In this document: positions 29,072 to 37,039 of the stretch, piece by piece
Position numbering within the stretch: the first letter of the stretch is position 1
Layout: each line of letters starts with the position of its first letter
DNA from: Pseudonocardia sp. N23
GTDB taxonomy: Bacteria; Actinomycetota; Actinomycetes; Mycobacteriales; Pseudonocardiaceae
Direction: 5' to 3'
Length of the DNA: 59,719 nucleotides
Assembly: GCF_002583555.1 (NCBI RefSeq)
Contig: NZ_BEGX01000077.1
Span: forward strand, 1 to 59,719
Translations under genes and position numbers: made by a program
The notes under the pieces: model-generated
Databases searched by the model: none
Told to the model about the DNA's origin: nothing
The model's input: the letters and a program-made list of their open reading frames with translations, nothing else

Positions 29072-30202
29072 TCAACTAGAAAGATCGTCATCCAAGTCGT
29101 CGAGCGCCTGTCGCTGTGTTTCGAGGTTCACGTGGCCATATACGTTCATGGTCATCTCGATGGCACTATGGCCGACGATCTCCATGACAACGCGCGGGTG
29201 CACGCCTTGGGCGAGCAGCAGGCTCACACACGTATGGCGGAGATCATGAAGGCGGACGACGCGGATCCCGTTGGCCTCGCAGATCTCCCGGAACATACGC
29301 GTCACGTTCCGAGGTTCGAGCGGAGTGCCGTGCCGGGTGCCGAACACGAACCCAGTCGGCTGCGCCGGTCGGCCGATCGAGCCACCCTGTCGCTGAAGTT
29401 GCACATGATGGTCGGCGAGCGCGAAGCGGCAGCGGGCCGGAAGCGGAACGGTGCGGTTCGAGCGGCGAGTCTTGGTCGGCATCTCCCGTAGCTTTCCGTC
29501 CACACGCTGAACGGTTTGGGCAATCCGGAGGCTCCCGGTAGCGAAGTCCACGTGCTCCCACCGGAGTCCGCAGACCTCGCTTCGGCGTAGACCCAGCATG
29601 AGCGCGATCGTCCACATCGAGCAGAGCCGGTGATCGCGGACGGCGGCGAGGAACTTCCTCGCCTCCTCGACAGTCATCGGCTCGGTCGGATTCAACTTGA
29701 CTGGCTGCTCGATCCGCACCATCCGGGCGACGTTCCGGGTCACCAGCTCCTCGCGATACGCATGTTCGAGCGCATTGCGCAATGTCGCGTGGATGTACTG
29801 GATCGACCGGGGCTTGAGTCCGTCGGCTCGCATGTCGTCGATCATCTTCCGTACGTCTCGGGGCCCGAGTTGGGTGAGCTTCCGGCGGCCGATCCGCGGC
29901 AGGATGTGAAGCCGAGTGTTGCTCTCGTAGCCGGCGTAGGTGGTGGGCCGCACATGTTGGCGGACGTGAGTGAGCCACTCGGTGAGGTAGGTGGCCACGG
30001 TGAGGGTTGCCGGCGTGACTGGGACGTGCGTGTCGGCGCGGTTGAGGAGGTCGCGGAGCTTGCGGTGGGCGTCTGCGCGCGTCCGTCCGTAGGCGTAGAC
30101 GCGACGAACGCCGCCTCCGACGGCGGGCACGTACGCCGCGGCGCACCAGCGGCCGTCCTTTCGCTGCCAGATGCTGCCCTCGCCGTTGGCCCGGCCGCTC
30201 AT
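29072..30202 (-). CDS. Tyrosine integrase of the mobile element
   Basis: 376 aa phage-type tyrosine recombinase. The N-terminal arm-binding domain is GEGSIWQRKDGRWCAA. The SAM-like core-binding domain is at about residues 65-150. The catalytic set is Arg in LGLRRSEVCGLRW, Lys in TKTRRSNRTV, HDLRHTCVSLLLAQG, His in IVGHSAIEMT and Tyr in NVYGHV. Its C-terminus faces the tRNA-Pro, the usual layout for actinobacterial integrative elements inserted in a tRNA. The start overlaps the excisionase stop by 4 nt. Confidence 0.93.
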   Translation of the reverse strand: MSGRANGEGSIWQRKDGRWCAAAYVPAVGGGVRRVYAYGRTRADAHRKLRDLLNRADTHVPVTPATLTVATYLTEWLTHVRQHVRPTTYAGYESNTRLHILPRIGRRKLTQLGPRDVRKMIDDMRADGLKPRSIQYIHATLRNALEHAYREELVTRNVARMVRIEQPVKLNPTEPMTVEEARKFLAAVRDHRLCSMWTIALMLGLRRSEVCGLRWEHVDFATGSLRIAQTVQRVDGKLREMPTKTRRSNRTVPLPARCRFALADHHVQLQRQGGSIGRPAQPTGFVFGTRHGTPLEPRNVTRMFREICEANGIRVVRLHDLRHTCVSLLLAQGVHPRVVMEIVGHSAIEMTMNVYGHVNLETQRQALDDLDDDLSS

Positions 30203-30381
30203 GTCCGGGCTTCCTCGATGAGCTTGTCGGCGAATCTGCGAATGTTGTCGACCGGGATGCGCCGCAGCCTGCCGATCTTGATCGACTCGAGCTCGCCTGT
30301 GCGCATCAGGTCGTAGACCTTGCAGCGGCCGATGTTGAGGAGCTCAGCCGCTTCTTCGGCCGTCAGGAGCAGTCGTTCCAT
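30199..30381 (-). CDS. Excisionase-like MerR/HTH_17 DNA-binding protein
   Basis: 60 aa with one winged helix, LTAEEAAELLNIGRCKVYDLMRTGELESIKIG in outline, typical of Xis/AlpA proteins that direct excision. The ATG at 30381 has GGGAGG eight nt upstream. Longer frames upstream lack family resemblance. The stop overlaps the integrase start, so xis and int are co-translated. Confidence 0.88.
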   Translation of the reverse strand: MERLLLTAEEAAELLNIGRCKVYDLMRTGELESIKIGRLRRIPVDNIRRFADKLIEEART

Positions 30382-30606
30382 CGCGAGGACCTCCCGGACC
30401 TGGTTGGGCGCTGCGGCGGCGGCCCGATCGCGAGAAGTAGACGCCGTCGCGTCTGGACTGGGCTGCCCAGGCGCTGCGATACAGAGTCCGAACCAGCGTG
30501 TCCTGGGTTGTTCCCCATCGTTGCCCCGGTTCGGACAGTGGCGATGGCCGAGTCGAACAACGAGCGGCTCCGACATGTCGGTGAGAGCGTTCACGGCATC
30601 CAGCAT

Positions 30607-31045
30607 TCAGATGATTTGTGCTCGCGGCATAGTGCGCAGCCGGTTCTGGGGGTGACGAGGGTGCCCTGTGGATCTACATGGATCACGGTTGCTGTGTCGA
30701 GGTTCAGTGTGTGTCTCTGAGCAAACCTCTGGTGGAGCCAGTTTGTGGCTGTTGACCTGCGGAGACGGCCATTCCCCCTGGCGGAGCAAGATATGCGCTA
30801 AGTAGACCTTCGGTCTACTCATGCGCTGTGTGACGTCCGGAACCGGGGGGTTCCGGACGTTCCTGTCCACAGCGAACACGACAGTGCAGACCTGTCCACA
30901 GATCCCTCGGTTCTGACCCGCGCGAAGGCCGCCTCTTGTTGCAATCGAGGCTTCGAGGCGCATCGGAAAGGACGAGGGTTTGTGGCAGAAGTGGGGGAGC
31001 GGACTGTGTCGACGCGGCACGCGTCGCAAGGACGGGTGTCGTTCG
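30607..31045. other. Hairpin-rich non-coding region, candidate oriT or origin
   Basis: About 440 nt between the excisionase promoter side and the mobilization genes. An 8-bp perfect hairpin AGTAGACC-TTC-GGTCTACT spans 30801-30819. A 10-bp perfect hairpin GTCCGGAACC-GGGG-GGTTCCGGAC spans 30835-30858. CCTGTCCACAG occurs twice (30862-30872 and 30891-30901), each close to the actinobacterial DnaA box TTGTCCACA. No gene is evident. The location next to mobC and the relaxase suggests a transfer origin. An origin of replication is the alternative. Confidence 0.45.
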
Positions 31046-31264
31046 ATGCCCACGGGTGACGAGATCGATCCGCTCTCGATCACTTGGTTGCGTGATGCGC
31101 GGGACCGGCTCTTCCATGCGGTGCCGGCGGATCAGCTCCCGGCGCGGCAGGATCCACCCGGGCCTGTCGCGGTTTGCGGACGGTTGGTGCTGTTGACGTC
31201 GCTGCTCGACGATCCGGCCGGCACGGCGTGCAGGCTGTGCCGACGGAGGCTGTCGCTGCAGTGA
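31046..31264 (+). CDS. Small Cys-containing protein before mobC
   Basis: 72 aa from ATG 31046. It contains a His (LFHAVPAD), CGRLVLLTSLLDDP and a C-terminal CRLCRRRL, giving a possible H-C-CxxC zinc site. Short proteins of this design occur ahead of relaxase genes in actinobacterial plasmids and integrated elements, from general familiarity. The role is unknown. Confidence 0.55.
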   Translation: MPTGDEIDPLSITWLRDARDRLFHAVPADQLPARQDPPGPVAVCGRLVLLTSLLDDPAGTACRLCRRRLSLQ

Positions 31265-31281
31265 GGTAGGACGTCGGTGCT

Positions 31282-31773
31282 GTGGGCGACGCCGGGGAAC
31301 CGCGGGGCACGGCCGCGGCCGTCTCGGCGAGCAGCCTCGGCCCGGTGAGCAGTGGCAATCATTCTCGGCCAGGGCGACGTCGACGTCGCCCGCCAGCCGA
31401 CGCTCCCCGGCGGCACGAGGTACGGGTGCGTCTGAGTCCCACCGAAGCTGATGCTGTCGGCGCGGCCGCGAGGCGTGAGGGGTTGTCGGTCGGGGCCTGG
31501 GTCGGGCAGCTCGCGGTGGGGCGCGCGCAGGGCCAGGCGGACCCGGTGCCGGTGACGTGGCAGGAGCTCGTTGCCGAGCTGGTCCGGTTCCGCGCCGATG
31601 TCCGCCGGGCCGTGGACATGATCGAGCAGGTCACGTCCGGCGCACAGAGGACGAGTGCCGCGGATCTGGCTGGTGAGCTTCTGGGCCGGGTCGACGCTGC
31701 GACGGCCGTAGCCCTCGCTGCCGGCACGAGGGGCCGGCGGGCGGGAGCCCGCGGCGGGCGCCAGGGCCGGTGA
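31282..31773 (+). CDS. MobC-like mobilization accessory protein
   Basis: 163 aa. After an Arg-rich tail, a ribbon-helix-helix-like segment (EVRVRLSPTEADAVGAAAR, then EGLSVGAWVGQLAVG) is followed by a helical MobC-type domain with WQELVAELVRFRADVRRAVDM. MobC proteins help the relaxase open oriT. The stop overlaps the relaxase GTG. The start codon is uncertain (GTG 31282). Confidence 0.75.
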   Translation: MGDAGEPRGTAAAVSASSLGPVSSGNHSRPGRRRRRPPADAPRRHEVRVRLSPTEADAVGAAARREGLSVGAWVGQLAVGRAQGQADPVPVTWQELVAELVRFRADVRRAVDMIEQVTSGAQRTSAADLAGELLGRVDAATAVALAAGTRGRRAGARGGRQGR

Positions 31774-33242
31774 TCACGAAGGTCGTTCACGGCTGGCGGC
31801 CGGCCGGTTTGCTGGCCTACCTGCTGGGCCCGGGCACGTCCGAGGTGCATCGTTCACCTCGGGTCATCGCAAGCTGGGACGGCCTCGACGCGGGCTGGCA
31901 GCCGGAACGGACGGGACCCTCCGAGTACGACCTGCAGCTCGGCCCGCTGGTGGACGCGCTGCACGCGCCGGCGATCGCGGCGGGCCTACCGACCCGCGCG
32001 CCGCAGAACGGGTCGAAGCGCGGGTACGTGTGGCACTGCTCGGCCCGGGTCGCCGCGTCGGACCGCACCCTGGATGACCGGCAGTGGGCGGACATCGCTC
32101 GGGAACTGCTTGATGGTGCGGGCATCGCCGAGCGCGGCGATCCGGGTGGGCCGCGTTGGGTGGCGATCCGGCACGCGGAGGACCACATCCACATCGCGGC
32201 CATCCTGGTGCGCCAGGACACCGGCCGTCGGATCTGGCCGCATCACGACTACCCGAAGCTGCGTGCGACCGCGCGGGCCATCGAGCAGCGTCTCGGCCTG
32301 ACCATCACCGCCGTGGCCGACGACACGGCGGCCCGGCGGCCGGGTCGGGGCGAGATCGAGAAGGCGGCACGGCAGGGGCGCGGTCCGGCGAGACCGGAGC
32401 TGCGCCGCGCCGCGCACGAGGCGGCGATCCGGGCGGTCGGGCCGGAGGAGTTCGTCGCGGAGCTGCGGGCGATGGGCTATCGGGCGGAGCTGCGGCGCGG
32501 TCCGTCGGGTGACGCTCTGGGCTACCGGATCGGGAGGGCGGGTGACGTCACGACGGCGGGCCAGCAGGTCTTCTTCAGCGGCAGCAAGCTCGCCCCGGAC
32601 TTGTCGTTGCCGCAGTTGTGCCGCCGCTGGGCCCAGAACGCGGACCGGCCCGGATCGGCTGAACGGCCGTCGTCCGCGGAGGCCGAGGACGTCGTCGTCC
32701 GCGCCCGTGTGGCCGTCGGCACGCCGGACCCGCGAGAAGGTGTCGACGGCATCGTCCATGCCACCGGCGACGTGCTGACCGCCCTCGGCGCGAACGACCG
32801 AGGTCACAAGCAGGGCTGGTCGGATGCCGCAGAACGGTACGAGCGAGCCTCGCGGGCGCCGGGTGGGCGGGTTCCCGACGTCGGCCCCGTGGGGGCGGAA
32901 CTGAGATCGCTCGCACGGCGACTGCTCGCCGCCCGCGGCTTCCGCGGGAAGGACGCGGCCGGCTCGGTGGCCCTGGCGATCGCCGTGGCCGGGCTCCTGC
33001 ACGAAATCGCGGCCTGGCAACGCGAACGGGACCGCGCGCATCAGGCCGCCGCGGCCGACGCCGCAGGCGCCAGCCTGCAGGCCCGCCACCTGGCGCGGCG
33101 CGATCCCCACCCCGGCTCGAGAGCGGCGCGGGGGAGCGGGAGGGAACGCGCCGGATTCCCCCGGGAGCCAGGCTCGGCGACACAGGTGGTGCCGGAGAGC
33201 GAGGCGAGGATGACGCGACGATCAACAGGCCCGCGGCCGTGA
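31770..33242 (+). CDS. Relaxase / mobilization nuclease
   Basis: 490 aa. The N-terminal relaxase domain has the three-histidine metal motif as RHAEDHIHIAAILV near residue 135 and a conserved start ITKVVHGWRPAGLLAYLLG. The C-terminal half is Arg/Ala-rich and helical. It nicks oriT and stays covalently bound to the transferred strand. GTG start in a GTGA overlap with mobC. No FtsK/TraB-type translocase or Rep gene is present in the window, so the element looks mobilizable and not self-transmissible. Confidence 0.85.
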   Translation: MITKVVHGWRPAGLLAYLLGPGTSEVHRSPRVIASWDGLDAGWQPERTGPSEYDLQLGPLVDALHAPAIAAGLPTRAPQNGSKRGYVWHCSARVAASDRTLDDRQWADIARELLDGAGIAERGDPGGPRWVAIRHAEDHIHIAAILVRQDTGRRIWPHHDYPKLRATARAIEQRLGLTITAVADDTAARRPGRGEIEKAARQGRGPARPELRRAAHEAAIRAVGPEEFVAELRAMGYRAELRRGPSGDALGYRIGRAGDVTTAGQQVFFSGSKLAPDLSLPQLCRRWAQNADRPGSAERPSSAEAEDVVVRARVAVGTPDPREGVDGIVHATGDVLTALGANDRGHKQGWSDAAERYERASRAPGGRVPDVGPVGAELRSLARRLLAARGFRGKDAAGSVALAIAVAGLLHEIAAWQRERDRAHQAAAADAAGASLQARHLARRDPHPGSRAARGSGRERAGFPREPGSATQVVPESEARMTRRSTGPRP

Positions 33243-34411
33243 CGCGCGGCAGTGACCAGGCCGTACTGGCGATCGTGCGGCTGGTCGGAGCCCAGGACAC
33301 GGCCGTCACCGTGCAGCATCCGGGCACGGACGAGGCGGCGGTGGCGGTGCGGATCGGCCGGACCCTGCTGTATCTGCATCAGGAGACGACGGCGGAGCAC
33401 TTCCTCAACGTCTGGCTGGAGAGCCACGAGGCGGCCAAGGCGCTGCCGGTCAATGCCGATCGCAGGAGCATCCGGGGCTTGCGGGGGATGCCCGAACCGG
33501 GTGTCGTCGTCAACGCCATCGGCCGTCCGGCGTCCAGCGTGACCATCGTCGGGGAGGGGGAGCAGGCGAATCGCCCGTACCTGCGGGTTCAGCTCGGTCG
33601 TGTCGCGTTCGAGGTGCGGGACCATGGCGCCTTCCACAGCTGTACCAACGCGTTCCGCGATGCCTACAACCTCGCTCGGCACGTCTTCGTGCCGCCGGGC
33701 TCCGAGCGGGTGCTGCGGGGTGCCGTCGACATCGCGTCGGACGCCTTCTTCCCGGCGCTGGTCAAGCGGGATCTGCGGGCGACGCCGTCGCTGCGCGCGG
33801 CGCCGTCGGCGAGCGCCGCCAGCCCCACCCGGTTCCGGGTCTACCGGGTCCTGGCGCACGGCCGGACGGTCACCACCGCGATCCCGGGTCCGGGTGCGAT
33901 CTTCGGCGAGATGGATCTGCTCGGGATGCGGATGGGCGGCACGTGGGCGCAGGCGTTGGAGCCTGGCGACCTGTGCCTGATGAGCCGCGGCGACGTCCGC
34001 TCGATGTTGCTCGGCGACCCGCGGATCGCGACGCGGATCGCCGAGCAGCTCGGCGCCCGGATCGCCGACCTGGAGCAGCGACTGGCCGACCTGGTGGGCA
34101 AGTCGGTGGTCGAGCGCACGGCCCACACGCTGGGCGTCCTCGTCGCCGCGACGGCGGCTGGCCGCGATCCGGGGCCGGTTCGGCTGACCCACGAGCAACT
34201 GGCCGGGCTGGTGGGGGCCACCCGCGAGCGCACCACGACCGCGCTCGGCGAGCTCGCCGAGCGCGGGCTGGTGTCGTTGCACCGCGGCCGGATCCGGATC
34301 CGGAACCGGGTGGGGCTGGCGGCGCTCGCCGACGGCGCCGCGCGCAGCGACGCGTCCGGTGGCCGATCGGAGGGAAGCAATGATGGAGACGAGGGGTTCC
34401 CGCGTTCGTGA
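33239..34411 (+). CDS. Chimeric protein: element-encoded domain fused to truncated Crp/Fnr
   Basis: 390 aa. Residues 1 to about 180 (RIGRTLLYLHQETTAEHFLN, NAFRDAYNLARHVFVPP) belong to an unrecognised protein that follows the relaxase and starts on a GTGA overlap with it. Residues from about 197 are the C-terminal half of a Crp/Fnr cyclic-nucleotide fold (FRVYRVLAHG, GAIFGEMDLL), its dimer helix, and a helix-turn-helix (LTHEQLAGLVGATRERTTTALGELAERGLV). The first half of the Crp beta-roll is missing. The joint (residues 182-200) is encoded by the left arm of a perfect 53-bp inverted repeat whose right arm encodes the Crp C-terminus. The protein may be expressed, but a normal effector pocket is unlikely. 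Confidence 0.75.
   Translation: MTRGSDQAVLAIVRLVGAQDTAVTVQHPGTDEAAVAVRIGRTLLYLHQETTAEHFLNVWLESHEAAKALPVNADRRSIRGLRGMPEPGVVVNAIGRPASSVTIVGEGEQANRPYLRVQLGRVAFEVRDHGAFHSCTNAFRDAYNLARHVFVPPGSERVLRGAVDIASDAFFPALVKRDLRATPSLRAAPSASAASPTRFRVYRVLAHGRTVTTAIPGPGAIFGEMDLLGMRMGGTWAQALEPGDLCLMSRGDVRSMLLGDPRIATRIAEQLGARIADLEQRLADLVGKSVVERTAHTLGVLVAATAAGRDPGPVRLTHEQLAGLVGATRERTTTALGELAERGLVSLHRGRIRIRNRVGLAALADGAARSDASGGRSEGSNDGDEGFPRS
33786..33838 (+). repeat. Left arm of a 53-bp perfect inverted repeat
   Basis: All 53 bases match the reverse complement of 34300-34352. Outside the arm, 33781-33785 also match with one extra base. It sits exactly where the element gene joins the crp fragment, and read in this orientation it encodes a meaningless Ala/Ser/Pro stretch. 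Confidence 0.97.
34300..34352 (-). repeat. Right arm of the 53-bp perfect inverted repeat
   Basis: This copy encodes, on the + strand, a natural-looking Crp C-terminus (RNRVGLAALADGAARSD), so it is probably the original. The left arm is then an inverted duplication. The arms enclose 461 bp. The thioredoxin promoter begins 20 nt to the right. Confidence 0.95.
34372..34398 (+). promoter_or_regulatory. ECF (SigR-like) promoter of the selenoprotein thioredoxin operon
   Basis: GGGAAG (34372-34377), 18 nt, then GTT (34396-34398), in the extended context GGGTTCCC. The consensus of SigR/SigH-type ECF factors is GGAAT-N18-GTT. Nine nt separate the GTT from the GTG at 34408, so the message would be leaderless, as at four other sites in this window. 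Confidence 0.65.
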
Positions 34412-34947
34412 CCATGTTCTCGAGATCGACCCGCGGCGGGTTTGTCCTGCTCGCCGCGCTCATGTTGGGCCTGTCGGGGTGTTCCTCGGGTGTTCCCGTT
34501 CCGGCTCCCGGCGCCGGGAGCGCGCAGGAGGCGACGGCGGTCGGCCCGCTCGCCTTCACCGGGGCCACCCTCGACGGCTCGACGCTGGATGCGGCCACGC
34601 TGGCCGGGACGCCGGTGGTGTTGTGGTTCTGGGCCCCGTTTTGACCCTCGTGTCGGGTCGAGGGACCCGGCGTGGCGGCGGTCGCTGCCGAGTACGAGGG
34701 ACGCGTCACCTTCCTGGGCATGCCCGGACGGGGCGCGGTGGGGGAGATGCGGGAGTTCGTGGCCGACACCGGCACCGGTGGCCTGACCCACGTCGTGGAC
34801 GACGACGGCGCGCTGTGGCAGCGCTTCGAGGTCTTCTCCCAACCTGCGTTTGCGTTCATCGGTGCGGACGGGACGGCGCGGACATTCACCGGGAGCCTCG
34901 ATCCGGAGTCGCTGCGCCAGGCCGTCGACGAATTGCTGGCCGGGTGA
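34408..34947 (+). CDS. Thioredoxin-like lipoprotein with in-frame TGA: probable selenoprotein (MPT53/DsbE type)
   Basis: 180 codons read through one in-frame TGA at 34642-34644. A lipoprotein signal (LSGC) is followed by a TlpA/DsbE thioredoxin fold: TPVVLWFWAPF, then TGA, then PSCRVEGPG, and later DDDGALWQRFEVFSQPAFAFIG. Homologues such as mycobacterial MPT53 have WCPxC here, so TGA replaces the first, nucleophilic Cys of CxxC (Sec79, resolving Cys82). Both halves are well conserved and in the same frame, and a SECIS-like hairpin follows. It would be an extracytoplasmic oxidoreductase served by CcdA, encoded next. The start is the leaderless GTG at 34408 or ATG 34414. If TGA is a true stop or a sequencing error, this is a pseudogene or a Cys protein. 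Confidence 0.78.
34645..34675 (+). promoter_or_regulatory. Candidate bacterial SECIS element (thioredoxin)
   Basis: Immediately after the TGA, CGGGTC (34654-34659) pairs with GACCCG (34664-34669) around the loop GAGG. The stem extends downwards through T-G, G-C, T-G, G-T and C-G pairs to 34649/34674. The loop begins 16 nt after the TGA and starts with G, as required for SelB binding in the known bacterial SECIS model. A competing shorter hairpin (CCCTCG/CGAGGG) is also possible. Confidence 0.6.
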
Positions 34948-34951
34948 GGCG

Positions 34952-35821
34952 GTGAGCACCGCAGCGCTGGCGTTCGCCCTGGTCGCGGGTGCGGTGGCGG
35001 CGTTCAACCCGTGCGGGTTCGCGCTGTTGCCCGCCTATCTGGGGCTGCTGGTCTCCGACGAGGCGCCCGGTGGGCGGGCGGCGGCGATACGTCGGGCTGC
35101 TCGGTTCGCCGCAGGGATGACTGTGGGTTTCGTGGCGGTGTTCGGGCTCGTCGGGGCCGTACTGGCTCCGCTGGCGCTGTCGATCGAGCGCTACCTGCCG
35201 ATCGTCACGGTCGTGATGGGCGTGGTACTGGTCGGGTTGGGCGGCTGGTTGCTGGCCGGGCGGCAGCTGGGGATCCGGGGACTTGCCGGGCACGGGTCGG
35301 CGCCGACGGCGGCGAGCTGGTGGTCCCAGATCGGGTACGGGGTGTCGTTCGCGCTGGCCTCGCTGTCCTGCACGATCGCGCCGTTCCTGGCCGTCACGGC
35401 GGGGGCGCTGAGCACCGGCGGTGCGCTGGGGGTGGCCTCGGCGTTCCTGGCCTACGCGCTGGGCATGGGGATCGTGGTGCTGGTGCTGGCCCTGGCCGTG
35501 GTCACCGCGCGGACCTCGCTGGTCGGGTCCATGCGCCGGGTGGGGGCGCTGATCAGCCGCGGGAGCGGGGTCCTGCTGGTCGTGGCGGGTGCCTACGTCG
35601 CGTGGTACGGCTGGTTCGAGATCCGGGTGCTCGCCGGGGCCACCACGTCGGACCCGGTGATCTCCGCGGCGGTGTCGGTGCAGTCTGCGGTGGCGCGCTG
35701 GGTGAGCGGGTTCGGACCCGCCGGGCTGCTCGGTGTCGCCGCCGTGCTGGCCGCGATCGGGGCGGCGGCGGTGCTCGCGCGCCGGTCCCGTGCGGCGCAT
35801 CGGGAGGAGCGGGTCGGATGA
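34952..35821 (+). CDS. ccdA: Cytochrome c biogenesis/thiol transporter CcdA
   Basis: 289 aa membrane protein, about seven to eight helices, passing electrons from cytosolic thioredoxin to extracytoplasmic thiol proteins. The two redox cysteines lie in FNPCGFALLPAYLG (helix 1) and LASLSCTIAPFLAV (helix 4). It starts on a GTG five bases after the thioredoxin stop. In Mycobacterium a ccdA-like gene also neighbours mpt53, which supports the partner assignment. Confidence 0.9.
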   Translation: MSTAALAFALVAGAVAAFNPCGFALLPAYLGLLVSDEAPGGRAAAIRRAARFAAGMTVGFVAVFGLVGAVLAPLALSIERYLPIVTVVMGVVLVGLGGWLLAGRQLGIRGLAGHGSAPTAASWWSQIGYGVSFALASLSCTIAPFLAVTAGALSTGGALGVASAFLAYALGMGIVVLVLALAVVTARTSLVGSMRRVGALISRGSGVLLVVAGAYVAWYGWFEIRVLAGATTSDPVISAAVSVQSAVARWVSGFGPAGLLGVAAVLAAIGAAAVLARRSRAAHREERVG

Positions 35822-35837
35822 GGACGGCGGCGGTCCG

Positions 35838-37025
35838 ATGAGGGCGGCACTGGTGTCGACGGCCCTGGCGGTGGTCGTCCTGCTGGCGGCCTGCGCGGCG
35901 CCGGAGCCGGCGCCGCCCCCCGGGTCCGCCCCGGCCGCGGTGACCCTGGAGCCGGTGACCGGATCGCCCCGCGAGGAGGTGCCGTCGGCACTGGACCGGA
36001 TCGACGACCCGGCGCTGCCGGCACCGCTGGTGGACCCGGCCCGGGTGATCTCCGGCGGGCCGCCGCCCGACGGCATTCCGCCGATCGACGAGCCCACCTT
36101 CGAGCGGGCCGCCGACGTGGACTGGCTGACCGACGACGAGCCGGTGCTGGCACCCGCTATCGGCGTCCCTGCCCGGGCCTACCCGGTACAGATCCTGGTC
36201 TGGCACGAGATCGTCAACGACACCGTCGACGGGCGCCCGGTGGCGATCACCTACTGCCCGCTGTGCAACTCCGCGCTGGGCTTCGACCGGCGCCTGGGTG
36301 AGCGGCTGCTGACCTTCGGCACCTCGGGCAGCCTCTACCAGTCCGACCTGGTGATGTACGACCGGCAGACCGAGTCGCTGTTCTCCCAGCTCGAGGGCCG
36401 CGCGATCGCCGGCGTGCTCGCGGGGGAGGAACTCGACCGGGTCCCGGTGCAGACCATCACCTGGGCACAGTTCCGCGACGCGAACCCGGACGGGTTCGCG
36501 CTTAGCCGCGACACCGGCGTCGACCGGGACTACGGCGCCAACCCCTACACCGGCTACGACGACCCGTCGTCGCAGCCGTTCCTGTTCGACGGCGAACCCG
36601 ATCCCCGGCTGCCGCCCAAGGAGCGTGTCGCAGGGCTGGGCGGGGACACCGACCCGGTCGCCGTGCCGCTGCCGGCCCTCGTCGCGGCCGGTGTCGTCGA
36701 GCTGGAGGTGGCCGGGCGGCCGGTTGTCGTGTGGTCGGTCGAGGGGCTGCGGTCCGCGCTGGACACCCGGGAGATCACGCGGGGCCGCACCATCGGGGCG
36801 ACCGGGGCGTTCGACCCGGTGCTCGACGGGCGGCGCCTGAGCTTCACCCGGACCGCGAGCGGGGAGTTCACCGACGCGGAGACCGGTTCGACATGGAACG
36901 TGCTCGGCCAGGCCGTCGACGGCCCGCTGACCGGAGCGCGGCTCGACCCGGTCGAGCACGTGGACACGTTCTGGTTCGCCTGGGCGGCCTTCCACCCCGG
37001 CACCCGCATCACCGACATCCCCTGA
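35838..37025 (+). CDS. DUF3179-domain lipoprotein
   Basis: 395 aa. The lipobox is LLAACAAPEP (Cys at about residue 16). The DUF3179 domain has VWHEIVNDTVDGRPVAITYCPLCNSALGF, shown here in pieces as ITYCPLCNSALGFDR, GTSGSLYQSDLVMYDR and ESLFSQLEGRAIAG. The function of the family is unknown. Its CxxC makes it a candidate client of the thioredoxin/CcdA pair encoded just upstream. ATG 35838, 16 nt after ccdA. Confidence 0.85.
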   Translation: MRAALVSTALAVVVLLAACAAPEPAPPPGSAPAAVTLEPVTGSPREEVPSALDRIDDPALPAPLVDPARVISGGPPPDGIPPIDEPTFERAADVDWLTDDEPVLAPAIGVPARAYPVQILVWHEIVNDTVDGRPVAITYCPLCNSALGFDRRLGERLLTFGTSGSLYQSDLVMYDRQTESLFSQLEGRAIAGVLAGEELDRVPVQTITWAQFRDANPDGFALSRDTGVDRDYGANPYTGYDDPSSQPFLFDGEPDPRLPPKERVAGLGGDTDPVAVPLPALVAAGVVELEVAGRPVVVWSVEGLRSALDTREITRGRTIGATGAFDPVLDGRRLSFTRTASGEFTDAETGSTWNVLGQAVDGPLTGARLDPVEHVDTFWFAWAAFHPGTRITDIP

Positions 37026-37039
37026 CCCTGGAGGCACCT

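Noticed and set aside
34642..34644. TGA as a genuine stop with a second gene starting at 34672
   Set aside because: The downstream part has no signal peptide and no ribosome binding site, and continues the same thioredoxin fold in the same frame.
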